Shown: positions 1-5,598 of the stretch, piece by piece
Numbering within the stretch: the first letter of the stretch is position 1
Layout: every line of letters starts with the position of its first letter
Assembly: GCA_964487455.1 (NCBI GenBank)
Contig: CAZARE010000415.1
Location: 1 to 6,861 of the forward strand
Direction: 5' to 3'
From: DASWJZ01 sp964487455
Lineage (GTDB): Bacteria; Pseudomonadota; Alphaproteobacteria; Rhizobiales; Afifellaceae
Length of the DNA: 6,861 nucleotides
Made by a program: the position numbers and the translations under genes
The notes under the pieces: model-generated
The model's input: the letters and a program-made list of their open reading frames with translations, nothing else
Databases searched by the model: none
What the model was told of the DNA's origin: nothing

Positions 1-1250
1 TTGGTCTTCGGTCCAGCCACGCGCACTTCGCGAAGCGCCTCCGTAAGGCGCCGCAGCGCCTCGCCACGGTCTGCGCCGAAGGCGACGATCTTGGCGAGCA
101 TAGCGTCGTAGAGCGGCGTGACGACGCTGCCTTCTTCCACGCCAGAATCGACGCGGATGCCCGCATGCGACGGGAAGGACGCCGCCCACAGACGCCCGGT
201 CGAGGGGCGAAAGCCGTCGGCCGGGTCCTCGGCGTAGAGCCGCGCCTCGATCGCATGGCCGCTGAGCGCAATTGCCTCCTGCGCCAGCGGCAGCTTCTCT
301 CCCGCCGCGATCCGGAGCTGCCACTCGACGAGATCGAGGCCGGTAATCGCTTCCGTAACCGGATGCTCGACCTGCAGCCGCGTGTTCATCTCGATGAAGA
401 ACACGGAGCCCGGCTGGAGGCCGCCCGAGCTGTCGGCTATGAATTCCACCGTGCCCGCGCCCCGGTAACCGACCGCCTTGGCGGCCTTGACCGCGGTCTC
501 GCCGAGCCAAGCCCGCATCTCGTCAGAGAGACCCGGGGCCGGCGCCTCTTCCACGACTTTCTGGTGGCGGCGCTGCAGCGAGCAGTCGCGCTCGAAGAGA
601 TGGACCGCGTTGCCGTGCGCATCGGCAAACACCTGCACCTCGATGTGGCGCGGCGCGGTGAGGTAGCGTTCGAGGAGCACCCGGTCGTCGCCGAACGCGC
701 TTGCCGCCTCGCGCTTGGCGGCGGCAAGCTCAGCGGGAAAATCGATGGCGAGGTCGACGCGCCGCATGCCGCGTCCCCCACCGCCTGCCACCGCCTTGAT
801 CAGAATGGGATAGCCGAGCTCATAGGCCTTCTGCCTGAGAAAATCCGGCTCCTGCCGCTCGCCGCTGTAGCCCGGCACGACCGGCACCCCGGCCAGGCCC
901 ATCAGCGCCTTGGCGTCCGCCTTCGAGCCCATGGCGCGGATCGCGGCGGGCGGGGGCCCGACGAAGATCAGACCCGCCGCGGCACAGGTCTCTGCGAAGT
1001 CGGCGTTCTCGGAAAGGAAGCCGTAGCCGGGGTGCACTGCCTGTGCGGCGCTTTTGCGTGCGGCGGCGACGATCGCCTCGATCGAAAGATAGCTCTCGAC
1101 CGCGACCGCGTCGTCGGCCTCGCGCCAATGCGGCCAGCTTCGATCCGCGTCGGTCACCAGCGCGATCGTACGAATGCCCATGCGCCGCGCGGTGCGCGCG
1201 ATGCGCCGGGCGATCTCGCCGCGGTTGGCTATGAGGAGCGACCTTAACAT
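1..1250 (-). CDS. mccA: Biotin carboxylase (alpha) subunit of an acyl-CoA carboxylase, probably methylcrotonyl-CoA carboxylase; 3' end beyond the window
   Basis: This subunit carboxylates its own biotin using ATP and bicarbonate, then hands the carboxyl group to the beta subunit; in leucine catabolism that converts 3-methylcrotonyl-CoA to 3-methylglutaconyl-CoA in the cytosol. The first 416 residues are present, starting MLRSLLIANRGEIARRIA. Family motifs are in order: HPGYGFLSEN (73-82), the ATP-grasp glycine loop KAVAGGGGRGMR (152-163), ERDCSLQRRHQK (220-231), the catalytic EMNTRLQVEHPVTE (287-300) and GHAIEARLYAEDP (331-343). Members run to roughly 650-670 residues, so the biotinyl (BCCP) domain lies off the left edge. 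The ATG at 1250 puts the conserved N-terminus at residue 1 and has a GAGGG a few bases upstream. The mccB end at 6609-6861 on the same strand favours the methylcrotonyl assignment over propionyl- or acetyl-CoA carboxylase. The family is near certain; the substrate is inference. Confidence 0.9.
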   Translation of the reverse strand, partial: MLRSLLIANRGEIARRIARTARRMGIRTIALVTDADRSWPHWREADDAVAVESYLSIEAIVAAARKSAAQAVHPGYGFLSENADFAETCAAAGLIFVGPPPAAIRAMGSKADAKALMGLAGVPVVPGYSGERQEPDFLRQKAYELGYPILIKAVAGGGGRGMRRVDLAIDFPAELAAAKREAASAFGDDRVLLERYLTAPRHIEVQVFADAHGNAVHLFERDCSLQRRHQKVVEEAPAPGLSDEMRAWLGETAVKAAKAVGYRGAGTVEFIADSSGGLQPGSVFFIEMNTRLQVEHPVTEAITGLDLVEWQLRIAAGEKLPLAQEAIALSGHAIEARLYAEDPADGFRPSTGRLWAASFPSHAGIRVDSGVEEGSVVTPLYDAMLAKIVAFGADRGEALRRLTEALREVRVAGPKT

Positions 1251-1298
1251 CGCCCTCTTCTACGGCGAGACGGAAGGCAGAGGAATGGCGTACGAATT

Positions 1299-1321
1299 CC
1301 GTAGCCCGCTGCGGGCTACGG
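1299..1321. repeat. Compact perfect palindrome between sdaA and mccA
   Basis: CCGTAGCCCGC (1299-1309) and GCGGGCTACGG (1311-1321) are perfect inverted repeats of 11 bp around a single T, ending one base before the sdaA stop codon. Transcribed, it would fold into a strong hairpin with a 3-base loop. No U-run follows on the minus strand (AATTCG comes next), so it is not a standard intrinsic terminator. It may instead act as an mRNA 3'-end stabiliser or attenuator before mccA. Its outer arms CGTAGCCCG/CGGGCTACG are identical to those of the large palindrome at 4243-4378, which suggests a minimal or deleted copy of the same dispersed repeat. Confidence 0.8.
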
Positions 1322-2716
1322 TCAGCACGCCACCACGTTGACGGCGAGCCCGCCCTTGGAGGTCTCTTTGTACTTGTCGCTCATGTCGAGACCGGTTTGG
1401 CGCATGGTCTCGATGCAATCGTCAAGCGGCACGAAATGCGAGCCGTCGCCCCTCAGCGCCAGCGAGGCGGCGGAGACCGCCTTCACCGCGCCGAGCGCAT
1501 TGCGCTCGATGCACGGCACCTGAACCAGCCCGCCGATCGGGTCGCAGGTCATGCCGAGGTGGTGCTCGAGCGCGATCTCAGCGGCGTTCTCAACCTGCGC
1601 GTTGCTCGCGCCGAGCGCCGCCCCAAGCCCGGCCGCTGCCATGGCCGAGGCGGAGCCGACTTCGCCCTGACACCCGACCTCGGCGCCCGAGATGGAAGCG
1701 TTGTGCTTGATGATGCCGCCGATCGCGGCAGCGACGAGCAGGAATGTCCGGACGCCCTCCTCGTTCGCGCCGACGCAGTGCTCTCCGTAGTAGCGCATCA
1801 CCGCCGGGATGACGCCGGCGGCGCCGTTGGTGGGCGCGGTGACCACGCGCCCGCCGGCGGCGTTCTCCTCGTTCACCGCCATGGCGTAGACGCTGAGCCA
1901 GTCCATGACGCGGTGTGGCTGCAGGCTGTTGGCGCCATGCTCGGCCAGAAGCTGCTGATGGATGTCACGCGCGCGGCGCTTGACCTTCAGGCCGCCCGGC
2001 AGGGTGCCGGAGTGGGTCAGGCCGCGGTCGATGCAGGAGCGCATCGCCGCCGAGACGCGGTCGAGCGCGGCGTCAAGATCGCGATCGGGCGCCCGCGCGA
2101 CCTCGTTCCGCCGCTTCAGCTCGGCGATCGAGAGCCCCGACGCCGCGCCCATCTCCAGCATCTCCGCCGCGTTGGCGAAGGGATAGGGGACATCCCTCGG
2201 ATTTCCGGCAGCGGCGGCGGCGGCGCCCTCACCGCCGGCGCGCTCCAGCTCCGCGGCCGTGGCGACGAAGCCGCCGCCGACCGAGTAGAAGGTCGCCTCC
2301 ACAAGAACGCCGCCCTGCGCATCGAGCGCACGGAAGACCATGCCGTTGGGATGGCCGGGAAGCGGCGGGCCGTAATCGAAGATCAGATCCGACGTGGGAT
2401 CGAACGCCACCTGCGGGAGGCCGGCGGCTGCGAGGCTCTTCGCGTCTCCGAGGCCGGCGAGAATATCGGCGACGCGGTCGGGATCCACCGTGTCCGGGAT
2501 TTCACCCGCGAGCCCGAGCCCAACGGCGCGGTCGGTGCCGTGGCCCTTTCCGGTAAAGGCGAGCGAGCCGTGCAGAGTCACGGTCGCCCGACGTGCAGTG
2601 GCACATGGGCGAAGGGCCTCCATGAGGAAGCGCCGCGCGGCCAACATCGGCCCCACCGTATGGGAACTCGACGGGCCGATCCCCACCTTAAAAATATCGA
2701 AGACGCTCAAGAACAT
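1322..2716 (-). CDS. sdaA: L-serine dehydratase (L-serine ammonia-lyase), single-chain iron-sulfur type
   Basis: This enzyme deaminates L-serine to pyruvate and ammonia in the cytosol, using an oxygen-sensitive [4Fe-4S] cluster rather than PLP. The 464-residue length matches the single-chain bacterial form (about 455). The N-terminal beta domain begins SVFDIFKVGIGPSSSHTVGPM, and the alpha domain carries PTNGAAGVIPAV (295-306). Cluster cysteines are Cys349 (VGCQGEVGSA), Cys391 (MTCDPIGG) and Cys402 (VPCIERN), with spacings of 42 and 11. The last residue is Cys464, which in the family can fold into the active site as the fourth cluster ligand ('tail-in-mouth'). Residues 162-171 are an alanine-rich low-complexity linker. 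The ATG at 2716 is supported by GGTGAGG (complement of 2721-2727). It lies 71 bp upstream of mccA on the same strand, so read-through into mccA is possible across the palindrome between them. The 41-codon gene at 2916 is divergent. Confidence 0.97.
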   Translation of the reverse strand: MFLSVFDIFKVGIGPSSSHTVGPMLAARRFLMEALRPCATARRATVTLHGSLAFTGKGHGTDRAVGLGLAGEIPDTVDPDRVADILAGLGDAKSLAAAGLPQVAFDPTSDLIFDYGPPLPGHPNGMVFRALDAQGGVLVEATFYSVGGGFVATAAELERAGGEGAAAAAAGNPRDVPYPFANAAEMLEMGAASGLSIAELKRRNEVARAPDRDLDAALDRVSAAMRSCIDRGLTHSGTLPGGLKVKRRARDIHQQLLAEHGANSLQPHRVMDWLSVYAMAVNEENAAGGRVVTAPTNGAAGVIPAVMRYYGEHCVGANEEGVRTFLLVAAAIGGIIKHNASISGAEVGCQGEVGSASAMAAAGLGAALGASNAQVENAAEIALEHHLGMTCDPIGGLVQVPCIERNALGAVKAVSAASLALRGDGSHFVPLDDCIETMRQTGLDMSDKYKETSKGGLAVNVVAC

Positions 2717-2915
2717 AGCGCCTCACCAATAGCCAAGTTGCGCCGCCGCGGCGGCTCCCGCCGCGACAGCGCGCGCCGCTCGCCGACCTCCTCCACCCGT
2801 TAATCTAAACCCTTAGAGTAAATGCCTAAAATCGTCTCCAACCGGGGCGGAGCGCGTCTATAGGGGAGTCGGCGGCCGGAGGGGCCGCGAGCTTACTCAG
2901 TCCCGGAGGCGCAAC
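2717..2915. promoter_or_regulatory. Divergent intergenic region of sdaA and the 41-codon gene
   Basis: This 199-bp stretch must hold the start signals for sdaA (leftward) and for the small gene at 2916 (rightward). It contains the sdaA ribosome site (2721-2727), a perfect 14-bp GC palindrome GCCGCCG-CGGCGGC (2742-2755) in the presumed sdaA leader, and the only AT-rich patch (about 2800-2835), the most likely promoter location. A GC hairpin, GCGGCC (2872-2877) with GGCCGC (2883-2888), precedes the small gene's ribosome site GGAGG (2905-2909). No convincing -35/-10 pair or riboswitch was recognised. Confidence 0.4.
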
Positions 2916-3041
2916 GTGGGGAGGCGAGCATTCATCGGCGACCAGCACCTGACGGGTGTGGCCGTCATCCACTTCGGGATCGTCTGCTGCGCCTTCGCGA
3001 TCGTGGTCGTGATCGCGGTGGCGGTCGCCGCGGGCGGATAG
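2916..3041 (+). CDS. 41-residue single-pass membrane peptide, unknown function
   Basis: I do not recognise this small gene. GTG start at 2916 has a consensus ribosome site GGAGG (2905-2909) 6 nt upstream, and the frame runs to TAG at 3039. Third codon positions are G or C in 37 of 41 codons, like the surrounding real genes. The product has a charged N-terminus (MGRRAFIGDQH) and then an almost unbroken hydrophobic stretch over residues 12-39, including FGIVCCAF and a run of V/I/A, so one transmembrane helix is expected. Two adjacent cysteines (24-25) lie inside it. It is convergent with msrB: the two stop codons lie 12 bp apart in opposite arms of one hairpin. Ribosome site, codon bias and a coherent membrane helix together argue for a real gene; expression is unproven. 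Confidence 0.55.
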   Translation: MGRRAFIGDQHLTGVAVIHFGIVCCAFAIVVVIAVAVAAGG

Positions 3042-3056
3042 CGGGCATCGCCGCTA
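3039..3056. terminator. Small hairpin containing both convergent stop codons
   Basis: TAGCGG (3039-3044) and CCGCTA (3051-3056) form a 6-bp inverted repeat with a 6-base loop. The left arm contains the TAG of the 41-codon gene and the right arm contains the TAG of msrB read on the other strand. It could mark a shared 3' boundary, but it is short and has no T-run on either side, so a terminator role is a guess. Confidence 0.3.
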
Positions 3057-3569
3057 GCCGGTCTGCTCCGCCTCCGCCGGGTTGAAGACCAGCGCCACAC
3101 CGTTGATGCAGTGTCGCTTGCCGGTCGGCGGCGGCCCGTCGTCGAAGAGATGGCCGAGATGGCCACCGCAGCGGCGGCAATGCTCTTCGGTGCGGACCAT
3201 GAAGAACGAGCGGTCCTCCCTGTAGCCAACATTGCCATCGATCTCGGCCCAAAAGCTCGGCCAGCCGGTCTTGCTGTCGTATTTCGTCTCGGAGGAGAAG
3301 AGCGGAAGGTCGCAGCCGGCGCAGGCGAAAACGCCGTCGCGCTTCTCGTCAAGCAGCTCGCTCGTCCAGGGGCGCTCGGTCGCTTCTTCGCGCAGCACGG
3401 CGTACTGCTGCGGCGTCAGAATGGCGCGCCACTCCTCTTCCGTCCTGGTTATCTCGAAGACCTCGCCGGCACTCTCGCTGCGCGCACTCCTGGCTCCGAA
3501 GCCAGCGGCGATCGCGGTCACCCCGGCAAAGGAGGCTCCAGTCAGCAGAAACTGGCGCTTCGTGATCAT
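3054..3569 (-). CDS. msrB: Peptide-methionine (R)-S-oxide reductase MsrB with export signal
   Basis: MsrB reduces methionine-R-sulfoxide in damaged proteins. The 171-residue product starts MITKRQFLLTGASFAGVTAIA, a Tat-like signal (TKRQFL, i.e. KR rather than RR, then a hydrophobic stretch) with possible cleavage near residue 30, so it likely works in the periplasm. The SelR domain spans about 38-165. Zinc ligands are Cys83/Cys86 (CAGC) and Cys131/Cys134 (CRRC), with GWPSFW at 102-107. The catalytic Cys154 is in RHCINGVAL. The position before GWPSF that holds a recycling cysteine in many MsrBs is Thr101 here, so regeneration probably differs. The ATG at 3569 was chosen because GGAG lies 7 nt upstream and the signal peptide then starts properly; the frame stays open to 3671 but that extension has no such support. 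Tat export of a pre-folded zinc protein fits the family. No MsrA neighbour is visible. Confidence 0.95.
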   Translation of the reverse strand: MITKRQFLLTGASFAGVTAIAAGFGARSARSESAGEVFEITRTEEEWRAILTPQQYAVLREEATERPWTSELLDEKRDGVFACAGCDLPLFSSETKYDSKTGWPSFWAEIDGNVGYREDRSFFMVRTEEHCRRCGGHLGHLFDDGPPPTGKRHCINGVALVFNPAEAEQTG

Positions 3570-3852
3570 ATGAAACTCCGTCCGTGTCCCGCGCGTGGCG
3601 GGCCGCTGCAAGCACTCTACCTTGAGATATGTAGCCGTTGGCGACGTGGGAACCCAAGGATTTCGCGTCAAGCGCCTTCAATCCACGGTGAGTAATCCCC
3701 AGCCGCCCGCCGCAGGGCCGTGAGCGCGGCGTGATGGGTCCCGAAAAGGCGGCGTCCTCCGCACGGTGCGCAACCGGGCGAATGACGCCTGGAGGTACAG
3801 TGGTTCGGGGATATGATGGAGCCCTTGTGGACCGCCTTGGAGGGTCGATGCG
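3570..3852. other. Divergent intergenic region between msrB and the YvlD-type gene
   Basis: No coding sequence is supported in these 283 bp. Leftward, msrB has GGAG 7 nt before its ATG; a weak promoter candidate on the minus strand is TTGGGT, 18 nt, TACATA (about 3627-3656). Rightward, TATGAT (3812-3817) is a good -10 match but has no clear -35 partner. GGAGGG (3839-3844) is the ribosome site for the gene at 3853. An out-of-frame ATG at 3848 sits in between. Confidence 0.3.
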
Positions 3853-4233
3853 ATGCGGGGCTTCATCATTAGAGTGCTGATCGTGGCGGCGGGCCTCTGG
3901 GTCGCCTCGAAGCTGATACCCGGCGTTGCGATCAACGACGGCTGGTCGCTACTCTTCGCGGCGCTGGTGCTCGGCATCATCAACGCCATCGTGCGGCCAG
4001 TGGTGATCCTCCTGACGCTGCCGCTAACCATCCTGACGCTCGGGCTGTTCCTGCTGATCATCAATGCCGGGATGCTGTCGCTCGCAGCTTGGCTGCTGGG
4101 CGCGGGCATGACAGTTGACGGCTTCTGGCCGGCCTTCTTCGGCGCCATCGTGGTGTCGATCGTCGGCTGGATCGCCACCTGGTTCATCGGCGACCAGGGG
4201 CGGGTGGAGACCATCACCCACGAGCGGATCTGA
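3853..4233 (+). CDS. Phage_holin_4_2 (YvlD-like) family integral membrane protein
   Basis: This 126-residue protein belongs to the family labelled 'phage holin family' in databases, which in bacteria is a chromosomal inner-membrane protein of unknown function related to Bacillus YvlD. The diagnostic core is NAIVRPVVILLTLPLTILTL (44-63) followed by GLFLLIINAGML. Four hydrophobic helices fit residues 5-23, 31-48, 52-82 (a hairpin of two short helices, or one long one) and 91-113. The tail from 114 is polar. The ATG at 3853 has GGAGGG 8 nt upstream. It stands alone on the plus strand and converges on the RES gene with the big palindrome between them. No lysis gene or other phage gene is nearby, so a holin function should not be assumed from the family name. 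Confidence 0.92.
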   Translation: MRGFIIRVLIVAAGLWVASKLIPGVAINDGWSLLFAALVLGIINAIVRPVVILLTLPLTILTLGLFLLIINAGMLSLAAWLLGAGMTVDGFWPAFFGAIVVSIVGWIATWFIGDQGRVETITHERI

Positions 4234-4242
4234 GCGTCGCTT

Positions 4243-4378
4243 CGTAGCCCGGGTGGAGCCCGCGGGTCCGGCCTGTGGCCGGCCCGAGGACAAGCTGCGC
4301 GAAATCCGGGAACCGGGACCGGAGAAGCGTGCGCTGAGGCCCCGGATTGCGCGCCCGCGCGGGGCGCTCCGGGCTACG
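4243..4378. repeat. Large imperfect palindrome of the GTAGCCCGG...CCGGGCTAC dispersed-repeat type
   Basis: The 136-bp element has outer arms CGTAGCCCGG (4243-4252) and CCGGGCTACG (4369-4378), continuing imperfectly inward through GC-rich sequence. An inner stem pairs GCGCGAAATCCGGG (4297-4310) with CCCGGATTGCGCGC (4341-4354), one mismatch. It fills almost all of the 161 bp between two convergent genes. The arrangement matches palindromic intergenic repeats common in GC-rich proteobacterial genomes (recognised from general knowledge, not searched). It could serve as a bidirectional transcription boundary. The palindrome at 1299-1321 shares its outer arms. Confidence 0.8.
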
Positions 4379-4394
4379 TGACAAGGCGGCAGCT

Positions 4395-5156
4395 CTATCG
4401 CTCCCAGGGCATCGCCGCGATACGCGGATCGGCGGCGAACGCCGACGGCGGGAGTTCCAACTGCAGCTCCGGGAACTCGCACAGCGCCTGCACGCCCGCC
4501 GCCGAAAAGCGCAGCCTCCACGTCTGCCGCGCCGCCGGCTCAGCCGCCGCGAAGGCCAGGCAGGTGAGAAGCGCGATGTTGGGACGCGAGGCCGGATCGC
4601 GGACCGATTGCGAGCGGATCACCTGGATTCCGCCGGCGCGCGCGTTCTCCGCCAGCGCCTGGCATGGAGCGTAGTCGACCGGATAGGTCCACGCCGCGCG
4701 GTCCGCCGAGAGCGGCGGCTCAGTCAGATCCAAACCGTGCGCCGTGGCGCAGGGCACGCTGAAGGCGGTGAACTCGGCGGCGTTCCCGGGCCACGGCGTC
4801 GCTGGCGACTCCGCGAAGAAGAGCAGCCGGTGGAAGGCGAGCTCCGCCACCGCCGTCACCGCGTGCTCGGAGGCATAAAAGACGCCGGGCGTGAAGCCGG
4901 CGCGGCGGAAGCGCGATCCCCGCGGATAGGGCGCGCCATAACGGAAGGGCGTCGCCAGCAGGTAGTGCAGGCCGCGGCATTCCGGCGGCAGCGGCGGCTT
5001 GGTCGCCTCCAGCAGGTCTTCAAGGAGCGCCTGCTCGGCCAGCGTATCGACGAGCTTCAGCGTGGAGACGCGGTGCTGCGCCTCTACGAGCCGCCAGCAC
5101 GCGCCGTTGAGCGGCCGCGCCTCACGCGACAGCGCGCCGGGCGTCCAGGTAGGCAA
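4395..5156 (-). CDS. RES-domain toxin of an Xre-RES toxin-antitoxin module
   Basis: RES toxins degrade NAD+ (phosphorolysis or hydrolysis) in the cytosol and stop growth when not held by the partner antitoxin. The RES signature is clear in this 253-residue protein: RGSRFRRAGFTPGVFYAS (79-96), then AVAELAFHRL (102-111), and GIQVIRSQSVRD (176-187) followed by RPNIALLTC (191-199). Likely active-site residues are Arg84, Tyr94, Glu105 and Ser184. It is longer than the shortest RES toxins, with an N-terminal helical segment (about 29-51) before the fold. The start is TTG at 5156 with no clear ribosome site, inside the last 35 bp of the antitoxin gene. No in-frame ATG or GTG close by gives a better start, so coupling to antitoxin translation is likely. 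Family assignment is secure; NAD+ as substrate is from family knowledge. Confidence 0.93.
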   Translation of the reverse strand: MPTWTPGALSREARPLNGACWRLVEAQHRVSTLKLVDTLAEQALLEDLLEATKPPLPPECRGLHYLLATPFRYGAPYPRGSRFRRAGFTPGVFYASEHAVTAVAELAFHRLLFFAESPATPWPGNAAEFTAFSVPCATAHGLDLTEPPLSADRAAWTYPVDYAPCQALAENARAGGIQVIRSQSVRDPASRPNIALLTCLAFAAAEPAARQTWRLRFSAAGVQALCEFPELQLELPPSAFAADPRIAAMPWER

Positions 5157-5514
5157 GGACGTTGACGAGGCCGGGGATGGTCTCGATCAGCTTGAGCGGC
5201 TTGCCGCCGAGCGCATCGTTGTCGCTCCTGAGCCAAACGCGGGCGACCGCCTCGTCACCGCCGGCGATGGCGTCGAGCGAGCGGAAGAGGCGGATGAAGA
5301 GGAGGCCCAGCTCGAACGCCTTGTCCTCGCGGCGAAGCTGGAAGGCGCCCTTCCCCATGCGCGATACGCTCGCCTCGGAGAGACCGACGACGCGCCCGAG
5401 CGCGCGGTTGGAGAGGCCGAGGCGCGAGGCGGCGCGGAGCATGGCTTTGGCTGCGATCGCGGCTTCGTCGGGTGAGGCCGGGGCTGGAGCGGTGCGTGCT
5501 GCGACCCTTCTCAT
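5122..5514 (-). CDS. Xre antitoxin of the MbcA/ParS/Xre family, partner of the RES toxin
   Basis: This protein binds and blocks the RES toxin and represses its own promoter. The 130 residues show a helix-turn-helix at about 22-58 (LGLSNRALGRVVGLSEASVSR) and the toxin-binding C-terminal domain (formerly DUF2384) at about 66-126, with VWLRSDNDALGGKPLKLIET and PGLVNVLAYLDARR. The gene comes first and overlaps the toxin start by 35 bp, the normal order for this type. The ATG at 5514 has no ribosome site, but a plausible -10 lies only about 6 nt away, suggesting a leaderless or very short-leader mRNA (inference). The palindrome at 5530-5546 is a good candidate operator for self-repression. Confidence 0.93.
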   Translation of the reverse strand: MRRVAARTAPAPASPDEAAIAAKAMLRAASRLGLSNRALGRVVGLSEASVSRMGKGAFQLRREDKAFELGLLFIRLFRSLDAIAGGDEAVARVWLRSDNDALGGKPLKLIETIPGLVNVLAYLDARRAVA

Positions 5515-5520
5515 GCAAGA

Positions 5521-5549
5521 TGTTTAGATCATCCTTTCCCAGGATGCAA
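5521..5549 (-). promoter_or_regulatory. Predicted promoter of the xre-res module
   Basis: On the minus strand, TTGCAT (complement of 5544-5549) and TAAACA (complement of 5521-5526) are separated by 17 nt. An overlapping alternative -10, TCTAAA, is the complement of 5523-5528. Either choice puts transcription within a few bases of the ATG at 5514. The matches are modest; the operator-like palindrome in the spacer adds support. Confidence 0.4.
5530..5546. promoter_or_regulatory. Putative operator of the xre-res module
   Basis: CATCCT (5530-5535), TTCCC spacer, AGGATG (5541-5546): a perfect 6-bp inverted repeat starting 16 bp upstream of the antitoxin ATG and largely filling the spacer of the predicted promoter. 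Position and symmetry fit autorepression by the Xre antitoxin. Binding is inferred. Confidence 0.5.
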
Positions 5550-5563
5550 CATTGCTCCGGCTA

Positions 5564-5592
5564 TTGCCGCGAATATAGCGATCAGCTATATT
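5564..5592 (+). promoter_or_regulatory. Predicted promoter of the relE-xre module
   Basis: TTGCCG (5564-5569) and TATATT (5587-5592, five of six consensus bases) are separated by 17 nt. A second option is TTGCTC (5552-5557), 16 nt, TATAGC (5574-5579). The first would start transcription at about 5599, exactly at the only ATG available for the toxin, implying a leaderless message. Both -10 elements lie in the palindrome at 5572-5592. Confidence 0.4.
5572..5592. promoter_or_regulatory. Putative operator of the relE-xre module
   Basis: AATATAGC (5572-5579), GATCA spacer, GCTATATT (5585-5592): a perfect 8-bp inverted repeat, conspicuously AT-rich in this GC-rich region, ending 6 bp before the ATG at 5599. 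It overlaps both candidate -10 elements, so a bound protein would block transcription. The likely binder is the Xre antitoxin encoded at 5859-6236. Spacing and symmetry are seen directly; the binder is inference. Confidence 0.6.
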
Positions 5593-5598
5593 TCTTCG

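Noticed and set aside
165..1247. Plus-strand open frame of 360 codons opposite mccA
   Set aside because: Its complement encodes an unmistakable biotin carboxylase; the composition is that of an antisense shadow.
1397..2803. Long plus-strand open frame of 468 codons opposite sdaA
   Set aside because: It lies wholly opposite a strongly conserved sdaA, has an arginine/alanine/glycine-rich product with no recognisable domain, and is typical of antisense open frames in GC-rich genes.
2717..2915. Riboswitch in the sdaA leader
   Set aside because: Only a short GC palindrome is visible; no conserved riboswitch core could be recognised.
3570..3671. Longer start for msrB, adding 34 residues before the chosen ATG
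   Set aside because: The extension would bury the Tat-like signal peptide, and the ATG at 3569 has a well-placed GGAG.
3853..4233. Prophage lysis gene (holin)
   Set aside because: The family name is historical; the protein is YvlD-like and no endolysin, structural or integrase gene is present.
4347..5165. Plus-strand open frame of 272 codons opposite the RES gene
   Set aside because: Arginine-rich shadow that also runs through the palindromic repeat; the minus strand has clear RES motifs.
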